A stretch of DNA of 64,000 bases from Solirubrobacter deserti. GTDB taxonomy: Bacteria > Actinomycetota > Thermoleophilia > Solirubrobacterales > Solirubrobacteraceae. This document shows positions 8,159-16,687 of the stretch, in pieces (within the stretch, counting starts at the first letter, position 1; every line of letters starts with the position of its first letter). A program made the translations under genes and the position numbers. The notes beneath the pieces are model-generated. The model saw nothing but the letters and a program-made list of their open reading frames with translations. It searched no databases and was not told the DNA's origin. The stretch lies in contig NZ_QPKJ02000005.1 of the NCBI RefSeq assembly GCF_003344625.1, positions 620,001-684,000 on the forward strand, in the 5' to 3' direction.

Positions 8159-8628
8159 TCCGCCCCGAGACGCCCGACGACTACGCCCGCATCCGCGCCA
8201 TCCACGCAGGCGCGTTTCCGCAGCCGCTGGAGGCGCAGCTCGTGGAGGACCTGCGCGCCGCGGGCGACCATGTGCCGGAGCTGTGCCTCGTGCACCCGCA
8301 CGGCCACGTGATGACGAGCAAGGCGCGCGTCGACGACCACCCCGCGCTCGCGCTCGGCCCGATCGCCGTCGACACGACCTATCAGCGCCAGGGCATCGGG
8401 AGCGAGCTCATACGCGCCGTGATCGAACGCGCGCAGCACACCGACTACACGCTGATCGGCCTCCTCGGCCACCCGACCTACTACCCGCGCTTCGGCTTCC
8501 GGCCCGGCGCCGAGCTCGGCATCGAATCCACCTACGACGCGCCTTCCGAGGCGTGGATGGTCCTTCCGCTGCCCGCCTACACCGACGACGTCCGCGGCAC
8601 GTTCCACTACGCGCCCGCATTCCCCTAG
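8155..8628 (+). CDS. GNAT-family N-acetyltransferase
   Basis: Acetyl-CoA-dependent acetyltransferase of 157 residues, YhbS-like. N-terminal IRPETPDDYARIRAIH is the usual first strand-helix. LGPIAVDTTYQRQGIGSELI contains the acetyl-CoA pyrophosphate loop (QRQGIG). LLGHPTYYPRFGF is the conserved HPxYYxRFGF element of YhbS-like acetyltransferases. The GTG start overlaps the previous stop by 4 bp. The substrate is unknown. As the last gene of the overlapping chain it may modify a partner in that chain, but GNATs are often passengers. Confidence 0.85.
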   Translation: MIRPETPDDYARIRAIHAGAFPQPLEAQLVEDLRAAGDHVPELCLVHPHGHVMTSKARVDDHPALALGPIAVDTTYQRQGIGSELIRAVIERAQHTDYTLIGLLGHPTYYPRFGFRPGAELGIESTYDAPSEAWMVLPLPAYTDDVRGTFHYAPAFP

Positions 8629-8696
8629 ACCTTCGGGGAGTCCTGGAACCCGCGGGTCTGCCGATGTGAAGAACGGGTAACCCGACAACCAAGACG

Positions 8697-9086
8697 ATGC
8701 TTCACCAACGCCATTACACCGCCGACCAGGCCAACGCTCTCCTCCCTGAGGTGCGCTCGACGGTTCGTCGCCTGCAGGCGGCGAAGCGGGTGCTCCAGGA
8801 CGAGGGCTTCGACACGGGCTTCGCGACGCTCGCCGACGTGGTCGGCGGCGCGTTTCCGGGGCGCGAACGCGCGCAGGCCGCCGTGGCCGCGACGCTGGGC
8901 TTCGAGCACCTGGAGGAGCTGGACCTGCTGGTCCGCGATCTCGAGGCCGGCTTGATCGACTTCCCGTCCCTGCGCGACGGCCGCGAGGTCTACCTGTGCT
9001 GGCAGGTGGACGAGCAGGAAGTCGCTCACTGGCACACCGCCGAAGCCGGCTATCCGAGCCGCTTCCCGCTGGACCCCTGGTCGTAG
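8697..9086 (+). CDS. DUF2203 family protein
   Basis: A 129-residue protein matching DUF2203: N-terminal HYTADQANALLPEVR, a central helical stretch, and a C-terminal LIDFPSLRDGREVYLCWQ segment with EVAHWHTAEAGYPSR, the family's conserved end. The function of the family is unknown; the conserved C-W-H-W residues suggest metal or nucleotide binding, but this is not shown. It is a stand-alone gene. The 68-bp upstream gap carries two short perfect palindromes, ACCCGCGGGT (8648-8657) and CGGGTAACCCG (8674-8684). Confidence 0.8.
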   Translation: MLHQRHYTADQANALLPEVRSTVRRLQAAKRVLQDEGFDTGFATLADVVGGAFPGRERAQAAVAATLGFEHLEELDLLVRDLEAGLIDFPSLRDGREVYLCWQVDEQEVAHWHTAEAGYPSRFPLDPWS

Positions 9087-9134
9087 TTCCCCCTTCTTAC
9101 ACGGTTCTCAGGTAACGCCCCGAGGATTGCGCAT

Positions 9135-9797
9135 GTGCGCATCCTCGTAGTGGACGACGAGCCCTCAGTACGCGACGCACTCGACCGTGCGCTGCGCATG
9201 GACGGCTACAAGGTCGAGCTCGCCGCGGACGGCCGCCAGGCGCTCGACGCGCTCGCCGACCAGCCGCCGGACGCGATCGTCCTCGACGTCCTCATGCCCG
9301 AACCGGACGGGCTCGAGGTCTGCCGCCGCCTGCGTGCCGCCGGGGACCACACGCCGGTGCTCATGCTCACCGCGCGCGACGCCGTCCCGGACCGGGTCGC
9401 GGGACTGGACGCCGGCGCCGACGACTACCTCATCAAGCCGTTCGCGCTGGAGGAGCTCGGCGCGCGGCTGCGAGCGCTGCTGAGAAGAAGCGGCGGCCCG
9501 AACACCGAGCGGCTGCGCTACGCGGACCTCACGCTCGACCCCGCCGGCCATACCGTCACCCGCGGGGACACGCCGATCGAGCTCACCCGCACCGAGTTCC
9601 TGCTGCTCGAGCTGCTGCTGCGCCACCCGCGGCAGGTGCTGACCCGCACGCAGATCTTCGAGCACGTGTGGGGCTACGACTTCGGCCCGAGCTCGAACTC
9701 GCTCGAGGTCTACGTCGGCTACCTGCGCCGCAAGCTCGGCGAGCCGCGGCTGATCCAGACCGTGCGGGGCGTCGGCTACGTCCTGCGTGAGCGGTGA
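9135..9797 (+). CDS. OmpR/MprA-type response regulator
   Basis: A 220-residue DNA-binding response regulator. The receiver domain has the acidic pair DDE (7-9), phospho-acceptor D51 (VLDVLMPE), T79 and K101 (YLIKPF). The C-terminal winged-helix effector ([15 protein letters not shown] ... VRGVGYVLR) is OmpR/PhoB type. The GTG start is preferred; GAGGAT lies 7 nt upstream as a possible leaderless -10. It overlaps the histidine kinase by GTGA. Position just upstream of an export system suggests that it responds to envelope stress and controls those genes. Confidence 0.93.
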   Translation: MRILVVDDEPSVRDALDRALRMDGYKVELAADGRQALDALADQPPDAIVLDVLMPEPDGLEVCRRLRAAGDHTPVLMLTARDAVPDRVAGLDAGADDYLIKPFALEELGARLRALLRRSGGPNTERLRYADLTLDPAGHTVTRGDTPIELTRTEFLLLELLLRHPRQVLTRTQIFEHVWGYDFGPSSNSLEVYVGYLRRKLGEPRLIQTVRGVGYVLRER

Positions 9798-11086
9798 GCT
9801 TCCGGCGCCGGCTGACGCTGTCCTGCGGCGTGGCGGTCGCGTTCGTCGCGGTGCTCGGCTGCGTGCTCGCCTACTGGGCGGTGCGCACCACGTTGCGCGC
9901 CGAGATCGACGCCGCCCTCGAACGCGAGGTCGCGCAGCGCGTGCCGGGGGAGATGGGCGCGACGCTGATCCGCCGCGCCGATCTGCTGACCGAGGCGCCG
10001 CCCGCGTTCGTGACCGAGATCCGGCGCACCCAGCCGATCGTGGGCCCGGATGAGGAGCTCATGCGCGCGGTGGCCGAAGGTCGCGAGGGCCCGTTCTTCG
10101 CCGACCGCGAGATCGACGGCGTCCACGTCCGCGTCCACGTCGCGCAGGCCGGCGACGGCATGACGCTGTTCGTCGCGCGGCCGCTGACCGAGGTCGACTC
10201 GGCGCTCGCGCGCCTGCGGATCGCGCTCGGGGTGCTGGCCGCGGCGGGGATCGCACTCGCGGTCGTCCTGAGCCGGCTCGCCATGCGCGCCGCCGCGCGC
10301 CCCGTGTCCGAGCTCACGACCACGGCCGAGCACGTCGCCTCCACGCGCGACCTCACGCGCCGGATCGACGCCCACGGCGACGACGAGATCGCCCGCCTGG
10401 CGACCGCGTTCAACACGATGCTGGAAGCGCTGGAGCGCTCGCAACGCGCGCAGAAGCAGCTGGTCGCCGACGCCTCGCACGAGCTGCGCACTCCGCTCAC
10501 CTCACTGCGCACGAACCTCGAGGTGCTCGCGCGCGGCGGGCCGCCGGACGCGACCGATCGCGAGCGTCTGCGCGCGGACCTGGTGGCCCAGCTGGAGGAG
10601 CTCACGGGCCTGGTCGGCGACCTCACCGAGCTCGCGCGCGACGAGGAGCTCGAGATCGAGGACGTGCGCCTCGACATGCTGGTCGAAGGCGCGGTGGAGC
10701 GGGCCCGCCGGCACGCGCCGCACATCACCTACACCACCGAGCTCGAGCCGACGCTCATCAACGGCGTCCCGTCCCGGCTGGACCGCGCCGTGGGCAACCT
10801 GCTCGACAACGCCGCCAAGTACTCGCCGGCCGGGAGCGTCGTGGACGTGCGCCTGCGCGACGGCGAGCTGACCGTGCGCGACCGCGGCCCCGGCATCCCG
10901 GCGGCCGACCTCCCGCACGTGTTCGACCGCTTCTACCGCGCGGACGCGGCGCGCGGGCGGCCCGGCTCCGGCCTCGGGCTCGCGATCGTGCGCCAGGTGG
11001 CCGAGACGCACGGCGGGACGGTCGCCGCCGAGGCCGCCGACGGCGGCGGTGCGCTGCTGCGGCTGCGGCTCTCAGCAACTTCCTAG
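9794..11086 (+). CDS. Membrane sensor histidine kinase (MprB-like)
   Basis: A 430-residue kinase partner of the preceding regulator. Transmembrane helix 1 is near residues 8-30, followed by a periplasmic segment of about 110 residues and helix 2 near 140-165. HAMP and DHp domains follow with the phospho-acceptor H229 in [12 protein letters not shown]. The ATPase has an N box ([12 protein letters not shown]), G1 (VRDRGPGIP) and G2 (GSGLGLAIV). All catalytic residues are present. It acts in the cell membrane, phosphorylating the regulator in response to an unknown extracytoplasmic signal. Confidence 0.93.
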   Translation: MSFRRRLTLSCGVAVAFVAVLGCVLAYWAVRTTLRAEIDAALEREVAQRVPGEMGATLIRRADLLTEAPPAFVTEIRRTQPIVGPDEELMRAVAEGREGPFFADREIDGVHVRVHVAQAGDGMTLFVARPLTEVDSALARLRIALGVLAAAGIALAVVLSRLAMRAAARPVSELTTTAEHVASTRDLTRRIDAHGDDEIARLATAFNTMLEALERSQRAQKQLVADASHELRTPLTSLRTNLEVLARGGPPDATDRERLRADLVAQLEELTGLVGDLTELARDEELEIEDVRLDMLVEGAVERARRHAPHITYTTELEPTLINGVPSRLDRAVGNLLDNAAKYSPAGSVVDVRLRDGELTVRDRGPGIPAADLPHVFDRFYRADAARGRPGSGLGLAIVRQVAETHGGTVAAEAADGGGALLRLRLSATS

Positions 11087-11131
11087 GTTCGGAAAACGGG
11101 CGTCTCAGTCCCGCTCGGGACCGTGGCGGGC

Positions 11132-11632
11132 ATGACCAGACGAATCCTGCTCGCCGCCGCTGTCGCCGTCGTCGCCGGGTGCGGCGCGGAGAAGGAGACT
11201 CCGAGCGAGCCCGCGGCCGACCAGAACCGCCAGGCGATGCTCGACTACGCGCGCTGCATGCGCGAGAACGGCGTCGACATGCCCGACCCGAAGTTCGAGG
11301 GCGGGCGCGTGACGATGGCGGTCGGCGCGCCCGGCCAGCGAATCGACCCGGACAAGCTGCGCACCGCCGAGCAGGCGTGTGCGAAGTACCAGGAGGCGAT
11401 CAAGCCGCCCGAGATGTCCGACGAGGACAAGGCCGAGTTCAAGGCCAGGGCGCTCGAGCACTCGCGTTGCATGCGCGAGAACGGCATCGAGGACTTCCCG
11501 GACCCGACGTTCGACGAAAACGGTGGCGCGCGGATGAAGATGACCCGCGAGCTCGATCCGGAGAGCCCGGCGTTCCAGAAGGCGCAGCAGGCGTGCGAGA
11601 AGACGCTGCCCGGGCCCGGAGGCGAGGGGTGA
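11132..11632 (+). CDS. Lipoprotein with duplicated CMRENG motif
   Basis: A 166-residue secreted lipoprotein. MTRRILLAAAVAVVAGC is a lipoprotein signal ending in the lipobox Cys17. The mature part contains two copies of a YARCMRENG/HSRCMRENG motif, each followed by a DPxF segment and later a cysteine in an A(E/Q)QACxKxxE context (AEQACAKYQE, AQQACEKTLP). This gives paired cysteines that could form disulfides, as in a small family of actinobacterial lipoproteins. A GTG at 11123 is an alternative start. It overlaps the adaptor gene by GTGA, so it belongs to the export operon, perhaps as an accessory or sensor subunit. The molecular role is unknown. Confidence 0.75.
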   Translation: MTRRILLAAAVAVVAGCGAEKETPSEPAADQNRQAMLDYARCMRENGVDMPDPKFEGGRVTMAVGAPGQRIDPDKLRTAEQACAKYQEAIKPPEMSDEDKAEFKARALEHSRCMRENGIEDFPDPTFDENGGARMKMTRELDPESPAFQKAQQACEKTLPGPGGEG

Positions 11633-12630
11633 GACGCTCGGTGGTGCTGGTCGCGCTCGTCGCCGCCGGGTGCGGGAGCGAGGCGCCGGCGACCGAGACG
11701 CCCGCCGCTCCGCGCGAGACCGCGACCGTCGAGCGCACGGACCTCGTCGACCGCGAGAACCTGCCCGGCACGCTCGGGTTCGCGGACCCGGGCACGCTCG
11801 CGAGCGGCGTCTCCGGGACGCTGACCGGGCTGCGCGCGCCGGGAACGGTCGTCACCCGCGGGCACTCGCTGTACGCGGTCGACGGCGCGCCCGCCGCGTT
11901 CCTGCTCTACGGCGAGCTGCCCACCTGGCGCGACTTCTCGCCCTCGATGACCGACGGCGAGGACGTGCGCCAGCTCGAGCGCAACCTGCGCGCGCTGGGC
12001 TACGACCCCGGCACCGTCGACGACGACTGGGATTGGGAGACGACGGAGGCCGTCGAGGACTTCCAGCGCGACCGGGAGCTCGAGGACGACGGCACGCTCA
12101 GCCGCGGCGAGATCGTCTTCCGCGCCGGCGCGACGCGCATCGGCGAGGCGAAGGGCACCGTGGGCGAGGCGACCGCTCCGGGCCGGCCGGTCGCGGCGAT
12201 CTCGTCGGTGGAGCGCGAGGTCGTCGTCGCGCTCGACGCGCGCCGCCAGCACCTGGCCAAGCGCGGCGCGACCGTGAGCGTCGAGCTGCCGACGGGTGAC
12301 GTGGCCGACGGGCGCATCACCGACGTCGGGACGGTCGCCAGCCAGGCGGACGAGGAGAGCGACCCGACCGTCGAGGTCACCATCACGCTGCGCGGGCGCC
12401 GCAACGAGCTCGACCAGGCGCCCGTCGAGGTCGGCTTCGCCGTCGAGGCCGCACGCGACGCCCTGGCCGTCCCGGTCAAGGCGCTGCTCGCGCGCCAGGG
12501 CGGCGGGTACGCGCTCGAACTGCCGGACGGGCGCAAGCTGCCCGTGGAGACGGGGCTGTACGCGGACGACCTGGTCGAGGTGTCCGGCGCCGGCGTGCGC
12601 GAGGGCCTGAAGGTGGTGACCGCGCGATGA
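11629..12630 (+). CDS. Lipoprotein efflux adaptor with peptidoglycan-binding domain
   Basis: A 333-residue MacA/HlyD-like periplasmic adaptor. [15 protein letters not shown] is a lipobox (Cys15). Adaptor elements are [30 protein letters not shown] split by an inserted PG_binding_1 domain ([22 protein letters not shown] ... FQRDREL, about residues 108-150), then a barrel-like domain ([14 protein letters not shown]) and a membrane-proximal end (LKVVTAR). Actinobacterial adaptors with this insert are thought to dock to peptidoglycan in place of an outer-membrane channel. The GTG start and ATGA end overlap both neighbours. Confidence 0.85.
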   Translation: MRRSVVLVALVAAGCGSEAPATETPAAPRETATVERTDLVDRENLPGTLGFADPGTLASGVSGTLTGLRAPGTVVTRGHSLYAVDGAPAAFLLYGELPTWRDFSPSMTDGEDVRQLERNLRALGYDPGTVDDDWDWETTEAVEDFQRDRELEDDGTLSRGEIVFRAGATRIGEAKGTVGEATAPGRPVAAISSVEREVVVALDARRQHLAKRGATVSVELPTGDVADGRITDVGTVASQADEESDPTVEVTITLRGRRNELDQAPVEVGFAVEAARDALAVPVKALLARQGGGYALELPDGRKLPVETGLYADDLVEVSGAGVREGLKVVTAR

Positions 12631-13334
12631 CGTCCCCCACACCCGTCGCACCCGGCCATGTCGCCGCGTCCCGCGAGGAGGCCGTCCTGCGGCTCGTCGA
12701 TGTGCGCAAGGTCTACGCCGGCGGCGTCGAGGCGCTGCGCGGCGTGTCCCTGAGCGTGCGGCCGGGGGAGGCGGTGGCGATCGTCGGGCCGTCCGGATCG
12801 GGCAAGTCGACGCTGCTGCACGTGATGGGGACGCTGGAGCGGCCGACGTCCGGCGAGGTCCACGTGGCCGGCGCCGACACGGCCGCGCTCGGGGAGCGTG
12901 CGCTGGCGGCGCTGCGGGCGCGCTCGATCGGGTTCGTCTTCCAGCAGTTCTTCCTCCTCGACGGCATGACCGCGCTCGACAACGTCGCGACCGGGCTGCT
13001 GTACGCCGACGTCGCGCCGGGCGAGCGGCGGGCGCGGGCCCGCGAGGCGCTGACCGCGGTGGGCCTCGAGCACCGCCTGGACCACTCGCCGTCCAAGCTC
13101 TCGGGCGGCGAGCGCCAGCGGGTCGCGATCGCCCGCGCGCTCGTCGGCCGGCCCGCGATCCTGTTCGCCGACGAGCCCACCGGCAACCTCGACAGCCGCA
13201 CCGGCGCGGGCATCCTCGCGCTGCTGCAGGAGCTGCACGCGGCGGGCTCGACGATCGTCACGATCACGCACGACCACGCGATCGCGGACGCCTTCCCGCG
13301 CCGGGTGCAGATCATGGACGGGGTCGTGGCATGA
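12627..13334 (+). CDS. MacB/LolD-type ABC transporter ATPase
   Basis: A 235-residue ATPase: Walker [10 protein letters not shown] (54-62), Q-loop [10 protein letters not shown], signature LSGGERQR, Walker [18 protein letters not shown]-loop ITHDHAIA. The DEPTGNLD sequence is typical of the MacB/LolD/FtsE subfamily. It overlaps both neighbours by 4 bp (ATGA). It energises the permease encoded next; together with the adaptor it forms a tripartite-like export or mechanotransmission complex. Confidence 0.95.
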   Translation: MTSPTPVAPGHVAASREEAVLRLVDVRKVYAGGVEALRGVSLSVRPGEAVAIVGPSGSGKSTLLHVMGTLERPTSGEVHVAGADTAALGERALAALRARSIGFVFQQFFLLDGMTALDNVATGLLYADVAPGERRARAREALTAVGLEHRLDHSPSKLSGGERQRVAIARALVGRPAILFADEPTGNLDSRTGAGILALLQELHAAGSTIVTITHDHAIADAFPRRVQIMDGVVA

Positions 13335-14497
13335 CCGCCGCGGACGTCCTCCGGACCGGCGCGCTGGGCCTGCGCACGCGGCGCGCCCGCGCGGCGCTGT
13401 CGGCGCTCGGGATCGCGATCGGCGTGGCGTCGATGGTCGCCGTGCTCGGCATCAGCGAGTCCTCGAAGGCCGACCTGCTCGCGCAGCTCGACGAGCTCGG
13501 CACGAACCTGCTGCAGGTCGCGCCCGGCCAGTCCTTCCTCGGCGAGGACTCGACGCTGCCCGAGTCCGCGTCGGCGATGCTCCGGCGCGTGAACGGCGTC
13601 GAGTCGGTCGCGGCCACCGCCGCCGTCGGCGAGGCGACCGTGCGCCGCAGCCCCGCCATCGACGAGGCCGAGACGGGCGGCATCGGCGTCGTCGCCGCCG
13701 ACCCGGCGCTGCGGGACGCCGTCGGCGCCAGCGTGCGCCGCGGGCGCTTCCTGGACGCCGCCACCGGCCGTTACCCGGCGGTCGTGCTCGGCGCCCAGAC
13801 GGCCGCGACGCTCGGCATCGACGACGCCGACTCGCGCGTCTGGCTCGGCGGGCGCTGGTTCACCGTCATCGGCATCCTCGACCCGGTCGCGCTGGCCCCG
13901 AGCCTCGACACCGCGGCGCTGATCGGCTTCGCGGCCGCGAAGACGTACTTCGACCTGGACCCGAACCCGAGCACGGTCTTCGTCCGCGCCGACCAGGAGC
14001 GCGTCGAAGGCGTCCGCGACCTGCTGGGCGCGACCGCCAACCCGGAGCGGCCGGAGGAGGTCGACGTCTCGCGCCCGTCCGACGCGCTGGAGGCGCGAGC
14101 GGCGGCCAAGACCGCGTTCACGTCGCTGTTCCTCGGCCTCGGCGCCGTCGCCCTGCTGGTCGGCGGCGTGGGGATCGCGAACGTGATGGTGATCTCGGTG
14201 CTGGAACGCCGGCCGGAGATCGGGCTGCGGCGCGCGCTCGGGGCCACGCGCCGCCACGTCGGCACGCAGTTCCTGACCGAGTCGCTGCTGCTCGCGGGCG
14301 CGGGCGGCGTGATCGGGACCGCGCTGGGCGCGGCCGTCACCGCGGGCTACGCGCTCAACGAGGGCTGGATCGTGGCCGTGCCGCTCGTCGCCCTCGGCGG
14401 CGGCGTGCTCGTCGCGGTCGTCGCGGGCGGCGTCGCCGGCCTCTACCCGGCCCTGCGCGCCGCCCGCCTCTCGCCCACGGAGGCGCTCCGTTCCTAA
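13331..14497 (+). CDS. MacB-type ABC transporter permease
   Basis: A 388-residue permease: one N-terminal membrane helix near 20-45, a large extracytoplasmic MacB_PCD domain (about 50-240) and three C-terminal helices of the FtsX domain ([21 protein letters not shown] and two more) ending [16 protein letters not shown]. MacB-type permeases of this four-helix topology export drugs, peptides or lipoproteins rather than passing substrate through the membrane. Its TAA stop (14495-14497) lies inside a 27-bp palindrome that recurs 76 bp downstream. Confidence 0.93.
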   Translation: MTAADVLRTGALGLRTRRARAALSALGIAIGVASMVAVLGISESSKADLLAQLDELGTNLLQVAPGQSFLGEDSTLPESASAMLRRVNGVESVAATAAVGEATVRRSPAIDEAETGGIGVVAADPALRDAVGASVRRGRFLDAATGRYPAVVLGAQTAATLGIDDADSRVWLGGRWFTVIGILDPVALAPSLDTAALIGFAAAKTYFDLDPNPSTVFVRADQERVEGVRDLLGATANPERPEEVDVSRPSDALEARAAAKTAFTSLFLGLGAVALLVGGVGIANVMVISVLERRPEIGLRRALGATRRHVGTQFLTESLLLAGAGGVIGTALGAAVTAGYALNEGWIVAVPLVALGGGVLVAVVAGGVAGLYPALRAARLSPTEALRS

Positions 14498-14519
14498 AGA
14501 GGGACAGTCCCTCTTTAGG
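14493..14519. repeat. 27-bp palindrome, copy 1 (contains stop codon)
   Basis: CCTAAAGAGGGAC-A-GTCCCTCTTTAGG is a perfect inverted repeat with 13-bp arms and a single centre base. The TAA stop of the permease is within the left arm. It can form a hairpin; a TTTTT run occurs 11 bp downstream (14531-14535), too far for a classical terminator. The same unit recurs at 14569. Confidence 0.85.
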
Positions 14520-14568
14520 TTCAGGGCACGTTTTTGGCTTGTCACCGTCGCTCACCCCGGCGGGTGTT

Positions 14569-14594
14569 CCTAAAGAGGGACAGTCCCCTTTAGG
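14569..14594. repeat. Palindrome, copy 2 (one base missing in right arm)
   Basis: The left arm is identical to copy 1; the right arm GTCCC-CTTTAGG lacks one T. Same orientation as copy 1, flanked on both sides by the same TT ... TT bases. The right arm provides TAGGTT (14591-14596), a -10 hexamer ending 6 nt before the GTG of the P450 gene. Confidence 0.85.
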
Positions 14595-14596
14595 TT
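14591..14596 (+). promoter_or_regulatory. Leaderless -10 element TAGGTT inside repeat
   Basis: TAGGTT lies 6 nt before GTG 14603, with no Shine-Dalgarno. The element is formed by the end of the palindromic repeat and the bases next to it. Confidence 0.45.
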
Positions 14597-14602
14597 TGGG
14601 GG

Positions 14603-15751
14603 GTGCTCCCGCCCGGGCCGAAGGCTCCCAGCGCGTTCCAGACGATCGAGTGGATCGTGCGGCCGACGCACTTCCTGCGCCAGGCGCAGGCCAAGTACGG
14701 CGAGCCGTTCACGATCCGCACGGCGTGGTCGGACGCGCCGATGGTGCTCACGAGCGACCCCGAGGAGATCAAGCGTGCCTACGCGGCGCCGCCCGACGTG
14801 CTGCAGGGCGGCGACGCGGCGGACTTCCTCGAGCCGTTCGTGGGCCGCAACAGCCTGCTCGTCCTCCATGGCGACGAGCACCTCAAGCAGCGGCGCCTCG
14901 TGCTGCCGCCCTTCCATGGTGAGGCGCTGCGGCGCTGGTCCGACACGATCAGCACGCTCGCCCACGCGCACCTGGACACGTGGCCGACCGGGACGCCCTT
15001 CCGCGCGCTCCCGCGGATGCAGGAGCTCACGCTCGAGATCATCCAGCGCGTCATCTTCGGCTCCCAGGACGCCGAGCTCAAGCACGCGCTGCGCTCCGCG
15101 CTCGATCTCACGCAGAGCACGCCGAACCTGATCGCGATGTCGCTCGTCCAGCGCGACTTCGGCCCGTACGGGCGCTTCCTGAAGGCCGTCGAGCGCATCG
15201 ACGAGCTCGTCTACGCGCGCATCGACCAGCCCAGCGAGACCGAGTCGATCCTCGACCTGCTCAAGCAGTCCGGCGCCACCCGCGAAGAGCTGCGCGACCA
15301 GCTCGTGACGCTGCTCGCCGCCGGTCACGAGACCACCGCGACCGCGCTCGCGTGGGCGCTGGAGCGGCTCGCGCGTCACCCCGCGGACCTCACCGCCGAC
15401 CCGCAGCCGTTCATCGACGAGGTGCTCAGAACCCGTCCCGTGCTGTCGATCACCGCCCGCAAGACGCTGCAGCCGTACACGCTCGCGGGCCACACGCTGC
15501 CGGAAGGCGTCTACGTCGCGCCCTGCATCTACCTCGCGAACCGCCGCGGCAAGCCGATCCCGTTCGGCGGCGGCACGCGCCGCTGCGTCGGCGCGGCGTT
15601 CGCGACGCTCGAGCTGCGCGAGGTGTTACGAGCCGTGAGCGGCCGGTTCCGCCTGCGGCCGCCGCGGGCGCAAGGCGAGCGGATGCGCCGTCGCAGCATC
15701 ACCCTCGCGCCCGCACGAGGCGCGGAGATCATCGCCGACCCGCTAGCGTGA
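14603..15751 (+). CDS. Cytochrome P450 with a shortened heme region
   Basis: Heme-thiolate monooxygenase of 382 residues (usual bacterial length 400-450). Recognised by the I-helix AGHETT (240-245), K-helix EVLR (E273, R276) and the heme loop FGGGTRRCVG with the axial Cys328. Between the beta strand after the K helix (PCIYLANRR) and KPIPFGGG the sequence runs straight on. The conserved meander (the PERF-type segment, about 25 residues) is absent, so R276 and C328 are only 52 residues apart instead of about 75. The frame is intact. It may be an inactive or unusual P450. The substrate is unknown; no ferredoxin or reductase gene is next to it. Confidence 0.85.
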   Translation: MLPPGPKAPSAFQTIEWIVRPTHFLRQAQAKYGEPFTIRTAWSDAPMVLTSDPEEIKRAYAAPPDVLQGGDAADFLEPFVGRNSLLVLHGDEHLKQRRLVLPPFHGEALRRWSDTISTLAHAHLDTWPTGTPFRALPRMQELTLEIIQRVIFGSQDAELKHALRSALDLTQSTPNLIAMSLVQRDFGPYGRFLKAVERIDELVYARIDQPSETESILDLLKQSGATREELRDQLVTLLAAGHETTATALAWALERLARHPADLTADPQPFIDEVLRTRPVLSITARKTLQPYTLAGHTLPEGVYVAPCIYLANRRGKPIPFGGGTRRCVGAAFATLELREVLRAVSGRFRLRPPRAQGERMRRRSITLAPARGAEIIADPLA

Positions 15752-15760
15752 GTCGGCGCG

Positions 15761-16684
15761 ATGACCGGCTCGTTCTGTCGCCACAACCGGCCCACCAACA
15801 AGTGCTCGATCTGCTCGCGGGAGCTCGACGACCGCCTCCGTGAGCAGGCGCCCATCAAGTACGTCACCGTGCGCAAGCCCGGGGCGACGTCCACGCCGCG
15901 TTCCCAGCGCGCTTCCGGTGGGAGCTCACGCAGTGCGTCCGCGAAGTCCAGCAGCTCCAACCGCGTCGTCACGCGCAAGCTCGCGCGCGCGGCGGATGAC
16001 GGCTACCGCAACCCGCTCGTCCCGGGCCTGCGGGCCACGGCCGACGCGGAACGGCTCGCCGGCGCGCTGACGCAGGCGGCCGCGCGGCTCGAGCCGCCGG
16101 GGCCGCACCCCGCGATCGCGACCACGCCGGACCTGGACGACGCGACCTGGCTCGCGTTCCTGATCGCGCTCGCGCCCGACCTCGAGGACGTGCTCGTCGA
16201 GGCGCAGCCGACCTGGGCCGAGAAGGACCTGTCCGCGCTGCCCGCGGCCAAGCAGAAGACGGCCAACGCCTACCTCGCGTGGGTCGAGCGCGCCGGTGGG
16301 CAGCCGCAGGCGTTCACGGGCGAGGAGGTATGGACGCCGCAGCGCCGCTTCGACCGCGTGTTCGAGCGCCTGGCGCTGCCGGGCTTCGGCCGCACCGCCC
16401 GCTTCGAGCTGCTCACGACGCTGGGCGCGGCCGGCCGCTACCCGCTCGAGGCGGGCTCGCTGCACTTCATCGAGGACGACGCCGCGACGCTGGCCGCCAA
16501 GCGCGCGCTGGTCTCCGGCGACCGGATGCTGCTGGAGCGCCGCGCGAAGGCGCTGGCGGAGGCCGCGGATCTGCCGATCGCGGCGCTCGACCGCGGCCTG
16601 GCCGTCTGGGGCACGCCGGGCGAGCACGTGGACCTCACCGCGGACCCGGCCCCGGGCGTCGCCGCCGCCCTCAGTCTCCGGTAA
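15761..16684 (+). CDS. Zinc-knuckle protein with helical C-terminal domain
   Basis: A 307-residue protein of uncertain function. The N-terminus has FCRHNRPTNKCSICSRE (Cys6, His8, Cys15, Cys18), a likely zinc site, then a Ser/Arg-rich linker to about residue 70. A helical domain follows with LPGFGRTARFELLTTLG, which resembles the helix-hairpin-helix-like region of DNA-glycosylase-type helical domains, including the alpha-glutamyl/putrescinyl-thymine pyrophosphorylase group. That similarity is a weak impression, not a proven match. TAGCGT lies 11 nt before the ATG and overlaps the end of the P450 gene, so it may be transcribed separately. Confidence 0.6.
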   Translation: MTGSFCRHNRPTNKCSICSRELDDRLREQAPIKYVTVRKPGATSTPRSQRASGGSSRSASAKSSSSNRVVTRKLARAADDGYRNPLVPGLRATADAERLAGALTQAAARLEPPGPHPAIATTPDLDDATWLAFLIALAPDLEDVLVEAQPTWAEKDLSALPAAKQKTANAYLAWVERAGGQPQAFTGEEVWTPQRRFDRVFERLALPGFGRTARFELLTTLGAAGRYPLEAGSLHFIEDDAATLAAKRALVSGDRMLLERRAKALAEAADLPIAALDRGLAVWGTPGEHVDLTADPAPGVAAALSLR

Positions 16685-16687
16685 GCG

